Below, one piece after another: positions 1 to 8,042 of a DNA stretch of 34,012 nt; position 1 is the first letter of the stretch, and the number at the start of each line of letters is the position of its first letter. This DNA comes from JBDSRX01 sp047445235 (GTDB lineage: Bacteria > Patescibacteriota > Dojkabacteria > J137): positions 1-34,012 of the forward strand of contig JBLGEO010000050.1 of assembly GCA_047445235.1 (NCBI GenBank), given 5' to 3'. A program made the translations under genes and the position numbers. The notes beneath the pieces are model-generated. The model was not told the DNA's origin, searched no databases, and saw nothing but the letters and a program-made list of their open reading frames with translations.

Positions 1-80
1 AATTTAAGGAGGCATTGGAAGTACCAGTAGAAGCTAAGATCGAGGATAGTGTTCTACTCCTAAAACTAGAAAATGCTTGA
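1..80 (+). CDS. C-terminal tail of an unidentified protein (5' truncated)
   Basis: An open frame enters from the left edge (first full codon at position 3) and ends at TGA 78-80. It encodes about 25 residues ending in VLLLKLENA. The stop overlaps the lepB start within ATGCTTGA, which suggests translational coupling and a shared operon. Too little remains to name the family. Confidence 0.6.
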   Translation, partial: FKEALEVPVEAKIEDSVLLLKLENA

Positions 81-705
81 GAATCTACGAAAAAAATTAA
101 AGGATATATTTGGGGGAATTTCGATTCCAGCGTTCTTTGCAGACTTTCTTCAAAGCGTAGTTATTGCTATCGCCATTTGCATAGCTGTATATGTATTCAT
201 CGCTACTCCTAACCAGATTGACGGTGAATCTATGGAGCCTACATTTAAAAATGGCGAGATTATTCTTACAAACAAACTTTCAGAATGGTTAGGTCCAACT
301 GATTTTGGAAAAAATTCAGGATTAGATTATCAAAGAGGAGATGTTGTTGTATTTCAGAAGCCAGGATTAGATGACTTTATTAAAAGAGTTATTGCAATTC
401 CAGGAGATAAAGTAGCAATTAAAGAAGGATATGTTTATATTAACGACAAGAAAGTAGACGAAAGTTATTTACAGCCCTCTACTTTCACTCGAGGAGGCAA
501 CTTTATAGAGGAAGGTGCTGCTGCAAGAGAAGTTCCAGCTGGGAAATATTTTGTACTGGGAGATAATAGAAACAACAGCCATGATTCTAGATTTATAGAC
601 ATCGGTTTTATAAATCGAGATTGGTTAAAAGGTAAGGTGATATTAAGATACTGGCCAGTTAGTAAATTTGGTATAGTAAAACAAGGTGAGATAAAGTTTA
701 ATTAA
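73..705 (+). CDS. lepB: Signal peptidase I
   Basis: Type I signal peptidase, which cleaves signal peptides from exported proteins at the outer face of the cytoplasmic membrane. The 210 residues begin with a short basic cytoplasmic stretch, then one membrane segment (about 24-45). The serine box reads GESMEPT with the nucleophile at about S53. The general-base lysine is about K104 in DFIKRVIAIPGD. The last conserved box is LGDNRNNSHDSR near residue 163. Length and motif order fit the Gram-positive-like single-anchor form. The start overlaps the end of the upstream gene by 8 nt, so it is probably cotranscribed. Its clients in this window would include the transglutaminase-like protein with an obvious signal peptide. 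Confidence 0.96.
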   Translation: MLENLRKKLKDIFGGISIPAFFADFLQSVVIAIAICIAVYVFIATPNQIDGESMEPTFKNGEIILTNKLSEWLGPTDFGKNSGLDYQRGDVVVFQKPGLDDFIKRVIAIPGDKVAIKEGYVYINDKKVDESYLQPSTFTRGGNFIEEGAAAREVPAGKYFVLGDNRNNSHDSRFIDIGFINRDWLKGKVILRYWPVSKFGIVKQGEIKFN

Positions 706-800
706 GAATTACAAATGACGAATTAAGAATATATGGAAAAGTTTCTGATTCTTAATTTATTAAATATTCGTCATTCGTAATTCATCACTCGTAATTTATA
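706..800. repeat. Long imperfect inverted repeat between lepB and parA
   Basis: The spacer is almost entirely one hairpin. The left arm, about 706-731, reads GAATTACAAATGACGAAT then TAAGAAT. The right arm, about 750-784, carries ATTCTTAAT and ATTCGTCATTCGTAATTC. The outer 18-nt arms differ at one position. A further partial unit runs to 798. The same unit occurs at 8013-8042. It may end the lepB transcript, but there is no clean T-tract, so a dispersed palindromic repeat is the better description. Confidence 0.7.
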
Positions 801-1624
801 TGATATTAGCAGTAACAAATCAAAAAGGCGGAGTAGGTAAAACAACTACAGTTCTAAACTTAGGAGTTTACCTTGCTGTAAAAGGACAAAAGACATTACT
901 AATAGATATTGATCCTCAATCTAACCTTACTTCTGGACTTGGCGTTAAGAGCCAAATCGCAGAGACAGAAAGCATGACTAACGAGCCAGTGAAGACAATT
1001 TACGATGTACTAGTAAACAAAGAGCCTGCAGAAACCGCTGTAATACATACAAGAATTCCAAACCTAGATATTATCCCCTGCACTATTGAGCTTGCAGGTG
1101 CAGAAGTTGAACTTGTTGGATCGCTATCTAGAGAAAGCATTTTAAAGAAGGCCATTGAGAAAGTTTCAAAGGAATACGATTTTGTCGTTATAGACTGCCC
1201 TCCTTCACTAGGATTATTAACCATTAATGGACTTGTAGCGGCTCATAACGTAGTCATTCCTGTTCAAGCCGAGTACTATGCCCTAGAAGGTCTAGGTCAG
1301 CTTATAAACACGATTAAACTGATTAAGAACAACTTAAACTCTACAATGGATGTTGGAGGTGTAATTTTAACAATGTTCGATTCCAGAACTAATCTAAGTA
1401 AAGATGTAACTAAAGAGACACAGAATTTCTTTGGTGATAAAGTATTTAAGTCTGTAATCCCAAGAAATATAAAACTCTCAGAAGCACCATCCAATGGTCT
1501 TTCTATACAAGAATATGCTCCTTACTCTGCTGGAGCATTAGCCTACGAACAGCTTGCAGAAGAGGTAATCAAGCGTTTTAGAAAAGACGCACTTGTTAGG
1601 CCTATGCTTACAAAAGCTGGTTGA
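800..1624 (+). CDS. parA: ParA/Soj chromosome-partitioning ATPase
   Basis: Walker-type ParA ATPase that works with the DNA-bound ParB clamp to segregate the origin region. The 274-residue protein starts directly with the deviant Walker A motif KGGVGKTT (residues 9-16). The Walker B-like segment is VIDCPPSLG near residue 131. The lack of an N-terminal DNA-binding extension marks the small chromosomal Soj type. parB follows 119 nt downstream. Tandem stops (TGA TAA) end the gene. There is no Shine-Dalgarno sequence before the ATG; the preceding 20 nt are A+T-rich repeat. Confidence 0.95.
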   Translation: MILAVTNQKGGVGKTTTVLNLGVYLAVKGQKTLLIDIDPQSNLTSGLGVKSQIAETESMTNEPVKTIYDVLVNKEPAETAVIHTRIPNLDIIPCTIELAGAEVELVGSLSRESILKKAIEKVSKEYDFVVIDCPPSLGLLTINGLVAAHNVVIPVQAEYYALEGLGQLINTIKLIKNNLNSTMDVGGVILTMFDSRTNLSKDVTKETQNFFGDKVFKSVIPRNIKLSEAPSNGLSIQEYAPYSAGALAYEQLAEEVIKRFRKDALVRPMLTKAG

Positions 1625-1743
1625 TAATCTTTCAAATTTGTGGAAAGATAGATAAGAATTACTAGAAATCTTAACGACCCGGCAGGAAGTTTTAGATTTC
1701 TGCAAGGGAACTCATTAGTTTGACACATTAAGATTATTAATAT

Positions 1744-2601
1744 ATGAATAGTAAAAAAACCTCAGGTTTAGGCAAAGGTTTATCTGCATTAATAAGCCAA
1801 CAGGCTTTGCCAGAATTATCTCAAGGATTTATTCCAAACCTGCCAATTGACTTGATCGTTCCAAACCCTTATCAGCCAAGAATTGAGATTAAACCAGAAT
1901 CATTACTTGAACTTGCAGATTCTATTAGAGAACATGGAGTTATAGAACCTCTACTAGTTACAAAGAATAATGGAAAGTACGAGCTTATTGCAGGAGAAAG
2001 AAGATGGAGATCTTCCAAATTAGCTGGAATGGAAACAGTTCCTGTAGTTGTAAAGGAATCCTCTCCTCAAGAAATGCTTGAGATCGCAATTGTAGAAAAC
2101 GTTCAGAGAGCAGACTTGAATCCTTTGGAAGAGGCATTAGCATTCGAACAATTGGTAAAGACATTTAACATGTCTCACGAAACAATTTCAAAAAGAATTG
2201 GACTTTCAAGACCAGCAATAGCAAATAAGATTAGACTTTTAGCACTTCCAGAAGAGATTAAGAAAGCCTTGTTAGAAGAAAAGATTTCAGAAGGACATGC
2301 AAGAGCTCTACTTGGCTTAAACTCAAATGAGGCAATGATTGCTGCATACAAAGTTACACTAAGAGACCACCTATCCGTAAGAGCTGTAGAAGAACTTGTT
2401 AGAAGATTAAACAAAGGAAAGAAGCTAAAAGTTAGAAAAGATATGAGAATTGTAGACGATAAAACAACTCAATTAGAAACTAATCTAAAATCTAAATTTG
2501 GAAGTACTGTAAGTCTTTCTAGATCACAAAAAGGAGGTAAAATTGTTATTCCTTTCCAAAACGACGAAGAGTTAGACAAGATTATTACAGAATTGTTGTA
2601 A
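1744..2601 (+). CDS. parB: ParB/Spo0J chromosome-partitioning protein
   Basis: ParB CTPase clamp that loads at parS sites and stimulates ParA. The N-terminus carries the usual GLGKGLSALI ParA-interacting peptide. The CTP-binding region shows GERRWRSSKLAG (84-95) and ENVQR (118-122). A helix-turn-helix lies at about 143-165 (MSHETISKRIGLSRPAIANK). The basic C-terminal dimerisation segment ends in ELL. At 285 residues it has normal length. It sits directly after parA, as in most bacteria. I saw no convincing parS 16-mer in the window. A noncanonical or distant parS is possible. Confidence 0.95.
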   Translation: MNSKKTSGLGKGLSALISQQALPELSQGFIPNLPIDLIVPNPYQPRIEIKPESLLELADSIREHGVIEPLLVTKNNGKYELIAGERRWRSSKLAGMETVPVVVKESSPQEMLEIAIVENVQRADLNPLEEALAFEQLVKTFNMSHETISKRIGLSRPAIANKIRLLALPEEIKKALLEEKISEGHARALLGLNSNEAMIAAYKVTLRDHLSVRAVEELVRRLNKGKKLKVRKDMRIVDDKTTQLETNLKSKFGSTVSLSRSQKGGKIVIPFQNDEELDKIITELL

Positions 2602-2921
2602 TCATCCCGAGCGCAGTCGAGGGATCTCTCTGCAAATTCATGACCTTACCACCCACATTACTCTCTTGTTATAAAGCTGTGACCAGTTGCGCACTAACCT
2701 CACCCGTCTCTCATTTCATTCGAGCCACCCTCTCCATTTTATGGAGAGGGGCTGGGGGTGAGGTTATCTATAGGACGTAACATACCGGCAAGCCGGCACA
2801 AGCGGCCTTGTCTACTCAATGACATACGATCAAACTCCAGCTATATTTATTCAATTCATGACCAAAAACTCGATCCTGTAACCATTTAATGCTATAATTG
2901 TCATTAATTACTGACAAAACC
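2602..2921. repeat. Repeat-packed spacer after parB
   Basis: No gene is seen. Three different palindromic repeats lie in a row. (i) 2602-2630 contains TCATCCCGAGCGCAGTCGAG; its first 25 nt (through GGGATC) recur exactly at 8904-8928. (ii) 2696-2765 is a nested inverted repeat, with outer arms AACCTCACCC / GGGTGAGGTT and inner arms CCCTCTCC / GGAGAGGG. (iii) 2777-2803 contains CCGGCAAGCCGG and is repeated exactly, in inverse orientation, at 7926-7952. The last 30 nt contain the promoter of the next gene. Confidence 0.8.
2893..2898 (+). promoter_or_regulatory. -10 box of the amidase gene
   Basis: A perfect TATAAT lies 23 nt before the chosen ATG at 2922, giving an expected leader of about 15-17 nt. 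No good -35 hexamer is visible. The position argues against the upstream TTG at 2898, which overlaps the box. Confidence 0.6.
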
Positions 2922-4115
2922 ATGGCAAGAATACTTGTTTCTGCAGCTCACACAATGGAGAGTCCCGGTGCAATAAACGGAGATCTTCGAGAAGCAGATT
3001 TAACTAGAAAAATATTAAAAAAAGTTGTCCCACACTTAGAAAAGACAGGTGTGGAGTTCCAGGCAGTTCCACTAGATCTTCCACTACTCCAAAGAATTGA
3101 TTGGATAAACGATACTGGATATACAGAAGCACAAGGTGATCTCTTCTTAGAAATTCACATTAACGACGGCGGGAAACGAGGTGTTGAAGGATGGTTTAAA
3201 GGCTCTGCAGCTCCAGATAATAGATCTCAAAAGCTTGCTACAAAGGTTTCCGAAGAAGTTTGTAAGAAAACTGGTTATCAAAACCAAGGAGCTAAGAGTG
3301 AGTTTGATCATGAACTTGGGAGTTTATTAATCCTTAACCAAATTAATCCGACAGGAGTCGCAATTGAGTTTCTATATATAGATCAAGACGATGATATTGC
3401 TATATTAAGAGACGATGCGAAGCTTGATGATCTAGCAAAAATCATTGCAGAATCTTTAGCAGACTTTGCGAAAACAGATACTACAAAACCAGCAGAACAA
3501 CCATCTACAGAGGCAACAGTAGCACAAAAGACTCCTCTATTCCCAATGCCAAAGATGCCAAGTTCAACAGTACCTGCTATGCCAAGTGCATTTGGTGGTG
3601 CTGGCTTTCCAAAACCAATGGGTGCTCCAGGAAAAGGTAATAACTTAATGGATCGAGAAGAAAGAAAGGAGATGATTAAGAAAGTATATAAACAGATTCT
3701 TGGTAAAGAGCCAAATCAAAACGACTTAAACTTCAATCTAAATACAGCTGTATCTGAGGATGACTTAACTAAGAAGCTTCTTGAAGGTAAAGAGCACGAA
3801 GATATGGTTAAAGAAGCATCCGAAGTTAAAGATCTAAGATCTAAAGCTACTAAAGCAGAGTCTGAACTAGCAACGATTTCTGGTAGTATTTCCGATATGA
3901 AAGAGATGATTGGAAGCTTGAATAAGCTTCTGGACCAGAAGAATAAGTACATTGCCCAACTCCACTCCGAATTAGAAAGAAACAATTTAATAAAAAAAGG
4001 TGAAAGATTTAGTGCCGGGAAAAGTAAAAAAACGGAAGCTGCTAAGAAGTTGGAAGCAGATCACTCTCTAAAAGGAACGATCACCAAAATTTTGATGAAA
4101 ATCTTTGACGTTTGA
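2922..4115 (+). CDS. N-acetylmuramoyl-L-alanine amidase (Amidase_3-like) with linker, DUF4214-like segment and coiled coil
   Basis: Peptidoglycan amidase fold in residues 1-185. The likely zinc ligands are H10 (SAAHTMESPGA), E24 (DLREADL) and H79 (FLEIHIND). The catalytic glutamate is about E149 (VAIEFLY). A Pro/Met-rich linker follows at about 200-245. Next is a segment (about 250-300) with YKQILGKEPNQNDLNF, reminiscent of DUF4214, then a coiled coil (about 305-360) and a basic tail. No signal peptide or membrane anchor is visible, so how it reaches the wall is unclear. I chose ATG 2922 (397 residues) over the TTG at 2898, because the TATAAT at 2893 overlaps that TTG. Confidence 0.8.
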   Translation: MARILVSAAHTMESPGAINGDLREADLTRKILKKVVPHLEKTGVEFQAVPLDLPLLQRIDWINDTGYTEAQGDLFLEIHINDGGKRGVEGWFKGSAAPDNRSQKLATKVSEEVCKKTGYQNQGAKSEFDHELGSLLILNQINPTGVAIEFLYIDQDDDIAILRDDAKLDDLAKIIAESLADFAKTDTTKPAEQPSTEATVAQKTPLFPMPKMPSSTVPAMPSAFGGAGFPKPMGAPGKGNNLMDREERKEMIKKVYKQILGKEPNQNDLNFNLNTAVSEDDLTKKLLEGKEHEDMVKEASEVKDLRSKATKAESELATISGSISDMKEMIGSLNKLLDQKNKYIAQLHSELERNNLIKKGERFSAGKSKKTEAAKKLEADHSLKGTITKILMKIFDV

Positions 4116-4117
4116 TA

Positions 4118-4126
4118 TGTTATAAT
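4118..4126 (+). promoter_or_regulatory. Extended -10 promoter upstream of rny
   Basis: TGTTATAAT (TG-n-TATAAT) directly follows the amidase stop codon. Transcription should begin near 4133, leaving about 195 nt before the rny ATG. A weak terminator-like hairpin lies inside that leader. Confidence 0.55.
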
Positions 4127-4242
4127 TGGGTAATCTTTTTAGGAGATTGATTATCTTTAAATACAAAGGAAATTGGAAGAATTTATTAACAAAAATAACA
4201 TTACAAAAGATACTAATTACAATAAATTAGATATTTCTGTAT

Positions 4243-4265
4243 AACCTTAAAAAGGTTTATTTTTG
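4243..4265 (+). terminator. Weak terminator-like hairpin in the rny leader
   Basis: AACCTT (4243-4248) and AAGGTT (4252-4257) form a short stem followed by TATTTTTGT. It would end a transcript of about 130 nt from the promoter at 4118, or act as an attenuator ahead of rny. The stem is only 6 bp. Confidence 0.4.
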
Positions 4266-4328
4266 TAAAACTCCTCCACTCTTCAGATAACTCCCCCTAA
4301 ATTGAGAGATAAATTTTAAAGTTTTTTT

Positions 4329-5903
4329 ATGGATACATCATTTATTTTAGTAGCGATACTACTTGTAGTTGCAACTGTAGGAGTATTGTTTGCTGTGTTC
4401 TTGTACCTTCAGCTTAATAAGCTTAAGAAAGATAAGGATTCACAGATTAACGATTTAGTAAGCAAATCTAAAGAAGTTAAACAGCTGACTGAAGCTGAAG
4501 CTATAGAGAAAGCTAGCAGAATTGCTAAGGAAACTCTTGTAAACGCTGAGCGAAAAGCTTTGGAGATTCAAACTTCAGCACAGAACGATCTTCGAAATGC
4601 TAGAAATCAGTTAAAAGATCAGGAAAAGATCTTAGAGGAAAGAGAAAGCAAACTTGTAGATAGAAACAAGCTTCTTGATCAAAGAAACGATCAGGCCGAC
4701 AAAAAGGAACAAGAGATCGAACTTGTTAAGAAGGAAATTGTAGGACAAAGAGACGAACTAGCTCATAAACTAGAACAGGTTGCAAAATTAACTAGAGAAG
4801 AAGCAGAAAAGCAGCTTAAAGAAGAAGTTGAGAAAGACTTACAGGACTGGTCTGCTAAGAAAATTAGAGAGGCAGAGACATTAATTTCACAGAAGTCTGA
4901 TGAAACTGCAAAGAATATTCTTGTAGAAGCTATGGCTTCTGCTGCAACAGACTATGTTGCTGAAACCACTACTACTACTGTAACTATCGATGATGAGACT
5001 ATGAAGTCTAAGATTATCGGTAAGCAAGGTAGAAACATTAGGACATTCGAAAAACTTACAGGTGTTGACTTAATTGTTGACGAAACTCCAAACCAAGTAA
5101 CAATTTCTTGCTTCGATCCAATTCGAAGAGAAGTTGCAGCTCTTACTCTACAGAGATTACTTGTAGATGGAAGAGTTCATCCAGGTTCTATTGAAGAAAC
5201 TGTTGAGAAAGTTAAGAAAGAACTTCTTAAAGTTATTAAGAAAACTGGAGAGGACATGGCTTACGAGACTGGATTTAACAATCTTCCTCAAGAGATTATT
5301 ATGCTTTTGGGTAGATTTAAATACAGATTTAGTTATGGTCAGAACTTGGTTAAACATACATTAGAAATGGTTAAGATTGGAGAAGCATTAGCTAGAGAGT
5401 TAGGTGCAGATGTGCAAACTACAAAGCTTGCATGTTTACTTCATGACATTGGAAAAGTTGCTCCAGAAGAAGGAAAACAACATCACCACATCTCTGCTGA
5501 GTTAGCTAGAAAGTACTTCCCTAAAGATGAAAAACTTGCAAATGCTATTGAGGCACATCACTTTGATATTGATACTAAGTATATAGAAGCTGAAATAGTT
5601 AGAATTGCCGATGCAATCTCTGGAGCAAGACCAGGAGCAAGAGTTGAGAACTACGAAGACTATATAAAGAGAATTAGAGCTTTAGAAGACATAGCAAACA
5701 AGCACAAGGGTGTTAAAGAATCCTTTGCTATCTATGCTGGTAGAGAAATTAGAGTTATTGTAAGACCAGAAGAAGCATCTGACGAAGACGTAAAGAACAT
5801 GTCTTATCAAATTGCTAAGGAAATTGAGGATACTCAAAACTACCCTGGAGTTATTAAAGTAACTGTAATAAGAGAAACCAGAAGTACTGTAGAAGCTAAA
5901 TAA
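4329..5903 (+). CDS. rny: Ribonuclease Y
   Basis: Membrane-anchored endoribonuclease that starts mRNA decay. The N-terminal membrane helix spans about residues 4-30. A long charged coiled coil covers about 30-200. A KH domain shows IIGKQGRNIRTFE with GKQG at 231-234. An HD domain has H372-D373 in LLHDIGK and further histidines in KQHHHISAELARKYF. At 524 residues the length is typical. Its leader (4127-4328) is unusually long for this window, and a strong intrinsic terminator follows 8 nt after the stop. It probably forms its own transcription unit. Confidence 0.96.
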   Translation: MDTSFILVAILLVVATVGVLFAVFLYLQLNKLKKDKDSQINDLVSKSKEVKQLTEAEAIEKASRIAKETLVNAERKALEIQTSAQNDLRNARNQLKDQEKILEERESKLVDRNKLLDQRNDQADKKEQEIELVKKEIVGQRDELAHKLEQVAKLTREEAEKQLKEEVEKDLQDWSAKKIREAETLISQKSDETAKNILVEAMASAATDYVAETTTTTVTIDDETMKSKIIGKQGRNIRTFEKLTGVDLIVDETPNQVTISCFDPIRREVAALTLQRLLVDGRVHPGSIEETVEKVKKELLKVIKKTGEDMAYETGFNNLPQEIIMLLGRFKYRFSYGQNLVKHTLEMVKIGEALARELGADVQTTKLACLLHDIGKVAPEEGKQHHHISAELARKYFPKDEKLANAIEAHHFDIDTKYIEAEIVRIADAISGARPGARVENYEDYIKRIRALEDIANKHKGVKESFAIYAGREIRVIVRPEEASDEDVKNMSYQIAKEIEDTQNYPGVIKVTVIRETRSTVEAK

Positions 5904-5910
5904 GTAACAA

Positions 5911-5939
5911 AATCCCGCTGAAAGGCGGGATTCTTTTTT
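5911..5939 (+). terminator. Intrinsic terminator of rny
   Basis: AATCCCGC (5911-5918) pairs with GCGGGATT (5925-5932), followed by CTTTTTT. The run of T ends exactly one base before the ATG of the next gene. Confidence 0.9.
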
Positions 5940-6278
5940 ATGAACATATTTAAAGAACCAACGGAACCAACATTTAACAAAGCAGGTATAGTAGGAAGAA
6001 TATTTGCAAATATTCCTATTGAATCGACCGAGTTTATAATAATTGAAACAGAAGAAGGTCACGAAACTACTATCATTGAACATGAAGTTGATTTTAACTA
6101 CTACATTCTTGAAGGTTCAGGTTTTTTTGAAATTAATAATATTAAACAAGAATGTGAGAAAGGGAATCTAATCGTAATACCTAAAGGATCAAAATTTACA
6201 TACAAGGGCAAACTCAGAATGCTTTTAGTCTGCACTCCTCCCTTCTACCCAGAACAGGAAGAGACTTTAGAATCTTAG
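5940..6278 (+). CDS. Small cupin-fold protein
   Basis: A 112-residue single-domain cupin by pattern. The core IIEHEVDFNYYILEGSGFFE resembles cupin motif 1 (the usual metal histidines are only partly present), and EKGNLIVIPKGSKFTYKG resembles motif 2. The ligand is unknown; related small cupins bind sugars or metals. The ATG directly abuts the U-tract of the rny terminator, so there is no room for a leader or ribosome-binding site. It must rely on read-through or on a promoter inside rny. A later start would cut into the fold, so I keep this one. Confidence 0.65.
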   Translation: MNIFKEPTEPTFNKAGIVGRIFANIPIESTEFIIIETEEGHETTIIEHEVDFNYYILEGSGFFEINNIKQECEKGNLIVIPKGSKFTYKGKLRMLLVCTPPFYPEQEETLES

Positions 6279-6311
6279 AATTAAAGTTACGGGATTAATC
6301 TTTGTTAGCGG

Positions 6312-6317
6312 TATAAT
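6312..6317 (+). promoter_or_regulatory. -10 box of the Ldh_2-family gene
   Basis: TATAAT lies 27 nt before the ATG at 6345, predicting a leader of about 20 nt. The -35 region is not recognisable. Confidence 0.5.
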
Positions 6318-6344
6318 TCATAAAATACATTTTAAGTTTCCAAT

Positions 6345-7328
6345 ATGAAAGTTAGTCTTACTGAGCTAGATAAAGTTGTTTCCAAAGCAATTAAGCATTA
6401 CGGGTACAATAGAAAAGAAGCAGAAATAATCAAGAACATCTTAATGTACGCTCAACTTAGAGGTAATAACCAAGGAATTGTAAAATTGATTGGTGCCGGT
6501 ATTCCAAAAAGAAAAGAAGCCGGTAAACCAATAATAACAAAACAGACTCCCGTCTCCGTTCTATTGGATGGTAATAAGACACATGCAATGATAGTTATGG
6601 ATAGATTAGCAGACCTAGCAATAAAGAAGGCAAGGAAGTCTGGAATGGGAATTGCAGGTAACTTTAATACAGACGAATCTACTGGTGCACTAGGCTATTA
6701 CGTTAACAAAATAGCAAAAGAAGGTCTGATAGGAGTGGCATTTGCCTCTGCTCCATTTAAAACAACAGCACCTTATGGTTCTAATGAAGCTATGTTCTGT
6801 ACAAACCCATTAGCATATGGAATTCCTATAGAAGAAGATCCTATTGTATTAGATATGACCACTTCTGCAATGGCATATTATGGTCTAATAGAAGCAAAGA
6901 CAGCGGGTAGAAAGGTTCCTTCAGATATAGGTTTTGATAAAGATGGAAACGAAACTACAGATCCTGCAGAAATTATGTCTGGTGCATTAAAAGCATTTGG
7001 AGACCATAAAGGATCGGGACTTGCTCTAGTGGTTCAGGTTTTAGCTGGCGTATTTGTTAGGGCCGATTCGTTTGATAATGATAGTGATAATGCTGGTAAT
7101 CTAGTTATTGCTATAAATCCCAATATTTTCTTAGATACTGAAACTTTCAAAAATAATGTTTCAGAAATAGTTTCAAAGGTTAAAGCTGCTAGGAAGATAG
7201 AAGGTGTAGAAGAAATTTATGTCCCAGGAGAAAAAGGGAATGCAATTGCCGAAACATTTAGGAAAGAAGGTGAAATAGAAATTGAAGATAATTTGTATAA
7301 TGAACTTTTGAAAGTTGCTAAGTTCTAG
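6345..7328 (+). CDS. Malate/L-lactate/sulfolactate dehydrogenase family (Ldh_2) oxidoreductase
   Basis: NAD(P)-dependent 2-hydroxyacid dehydrogenase of the Ldh_2 (YlbC/AllD/ComC) family, unrelated to classical Rossmann LDH. Family signatures are visible: an N-terminal helical region ending in AQLRGNNQGI, the nucleotide-binding core APYGSNEAMFCTNPLAYGIP, the stretch VLDMTTSAMAYYGLIEAKTA, and GDHKGSGLALVVQVLAGV. At 327 residues it is near the family norm (about 330-350). Substrate cannot be told from sequence; malate, lactate, sulfolactate, ureidoglycolate and imino acids are all known in the family. It converges on def with only 2 nt between the stop codons. Confidence 0.85.
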   Translation: MKVSLTELDKVVSKAIKHYGYNRKEAEIIKNILMYAQLRGNNQGIVKLIGAGIPKRKEAGKPIITKQTPVSVLLDGNKTHAMIVMDRLADLAIKKARKSGMGIAGNFNTDESTGALGYYVNKIAKEGLIGVAFASAPFKTTAPYGSNEAMFCTNPLAYGIPIEEDPIVLDMTTSAMAYYGLIEAKTAGRKVPSDIGFDKDGNETTDPAEIMSGALKAFGDHKGSGLALVVQVLAGVFVRADSFDNDSDNAGNLVIAINPNIFLDTETFKNNVSEIVSKVKAARKIEGVEEIYVPGEKGNAIAETFRKEGEIEIEDNLYNELLKVAKF

Positions 7329-7330
7329 CC

Positions 7331-7876
7331 CTACTTCTTTCTTGCATTCATTTTTCTGTAGCTCTCACCATCCATTAGACTTTCTGGCTCTGCTCTATCC
7401 GTGAAAAGTCTTCCATCTAAATGATCCAGTTCATGTAGGACTACTCGTGCCAGAAACCCTGTGTAGTCAGTAGTTTGTTCCTCAGCATTTTCATCTAAAT
7501 ACTTTATAGAAACAGAATCCATTCTCTCTACATTCCCATATAAGTCGGCGTTACTAATGCTAAGGCATGCCTCGTACATTTTGACTTTATTATCTGATTT
7601 CTGGATTACGACCGGATTGAAGAAGTAAATTGGACCTAGATGTTCTAGATCAGGTCGATTAGGAGTTGGTTTAATTTCTACAACAAACATTCGTACCGCA
7701 TTACCAATCTGAATTGAAGATATACCTACACCAGCTTTTTGAGCTCTGAGAGTATCTACTAAATCCTCTTTTAACTTGGATATTTCTGGAGTCAGGATCT
7801 CATTTTTAGTTACTTCTCGAGACCTTTCTCTTAGCTTCTTTTCGCTATCTTTTACCTGAAGAATCTTTTTGACCAT
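7331..7876 (-). CDS. def: Peptide deformylase
   Basis: Removes the formyl group from nascent N-terminal methionine. The three family motifs are present in altered form: GVGISSIQIG (49-58, where GxGxAAxQxG is usual), EACLS (102-106, where EGCLS is usual) and HELDH (148-152). The metal ligands C105, H148 and H152 are retained, and 181 residues is normal length. The start is fixed by a TATAAT at 7882-7887, only 5 nt before the ATG, which predicts a leaderless mRNA. The alanine in motif 2 and the SS in motif 1 are uncommon but leave the active site intact. Confidence 0.93.
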   Translation of the reverse strand: MVKKILQVKDSEKKLRERSREVTKNEILTPEISKLKEDLVDTLRAQKAGVGISSIQIGNAVRMFVVEIKPTPNRPDLEHLGPIYFFNPVVIQKSDNKVKMYEACLSISNADLYGNVERMDSVSIKYLDENAEEQTTDYTGFLARVVLHELDHLDGRLFTDRAEPESLMDGESYRKMNARKK

Positions 7877-8042
7877 ATTAGATTATAGCCAACTACTCTC
7901 TTATTCTCAACACAAGAACCTGGCTGCTTGTGCCGGCTTGCCGGTATGTTACAGCCTATTCGGAGATTGCCACGTCGCTACGCTCCTCGCAATGACATTC
8001 GTTGGGATTCTATTTGTAATTCTTCATTCGTAATTCGTCATT
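7877..8042. repeat. Repeat cluster between def and the HEPN-NTase gene
   Basis: It contains an exact inverse copy (7926-7952) of the repeat at 2777-2803. It also holds GAGATTGCCACGTCGCTACG with CTCCTCGCAATGAC (7964-7995), a palindromic repeat type I recall as widespread in bacterial intergenic DNA. Finally, units of the lepB-parA repeat, TTCTTCATTCGTAATTCGTC, lie at 8013-8042. The last unit supplies the stop codon of the neighbouring minus-strand gene (TCA at 8038-8040). Confidence 0.75.
7882..7887 (-). promoter_or_regulatory. -10 box of def, leaderless configuration
   Basis: On the minus strand TATAAT is followed by CTAAT and then the ATG. Normal -10 to start-site spacing places the transcription start at or next to the initiation codon. 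Confidence 0.6.

Noticed and set aside
706..800. MITE or insertion-sequence end
   Set aside because: Inverted repeat only; no transposase, no clear target-site duplication, and its unit recurs as fragments elsewhere.
2169..2187. Possible parS site (TGTCTCACGAAACAA) inside parB
   Set aside because: It lacks two central bases of the 16-bp consensus and is not a palindrome; it encodes conserved HTH residues.
2898..2921. TTG start adding eight residues to the amidase
   Set aside because: The TTG overlaps the TATAAT box, so it would lie upstream of the transcription start.
2602..3000. CRISPR array in the repeat-rich spacer
   Set aside because: The repeats are single palindromic units of different families without regular spacing or unique spacers; no cas genes are present.
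4147..4230. 27-codon TTG-initiated frame in the rny leader (MIIFKYKGNWKN...)
   Set aside because: AGGAG is too close to the TTG and the peptide has no coding character; noncoding leader is more likely.
5157..6083. Frames on the opposite strand or in other frames of rny and the cupin gene
   Set aside because: They lie within strongly supported conserved genes and have low-complexity Phe/Ser/Asn-rich products, typical shadows of A+T-rich genes.
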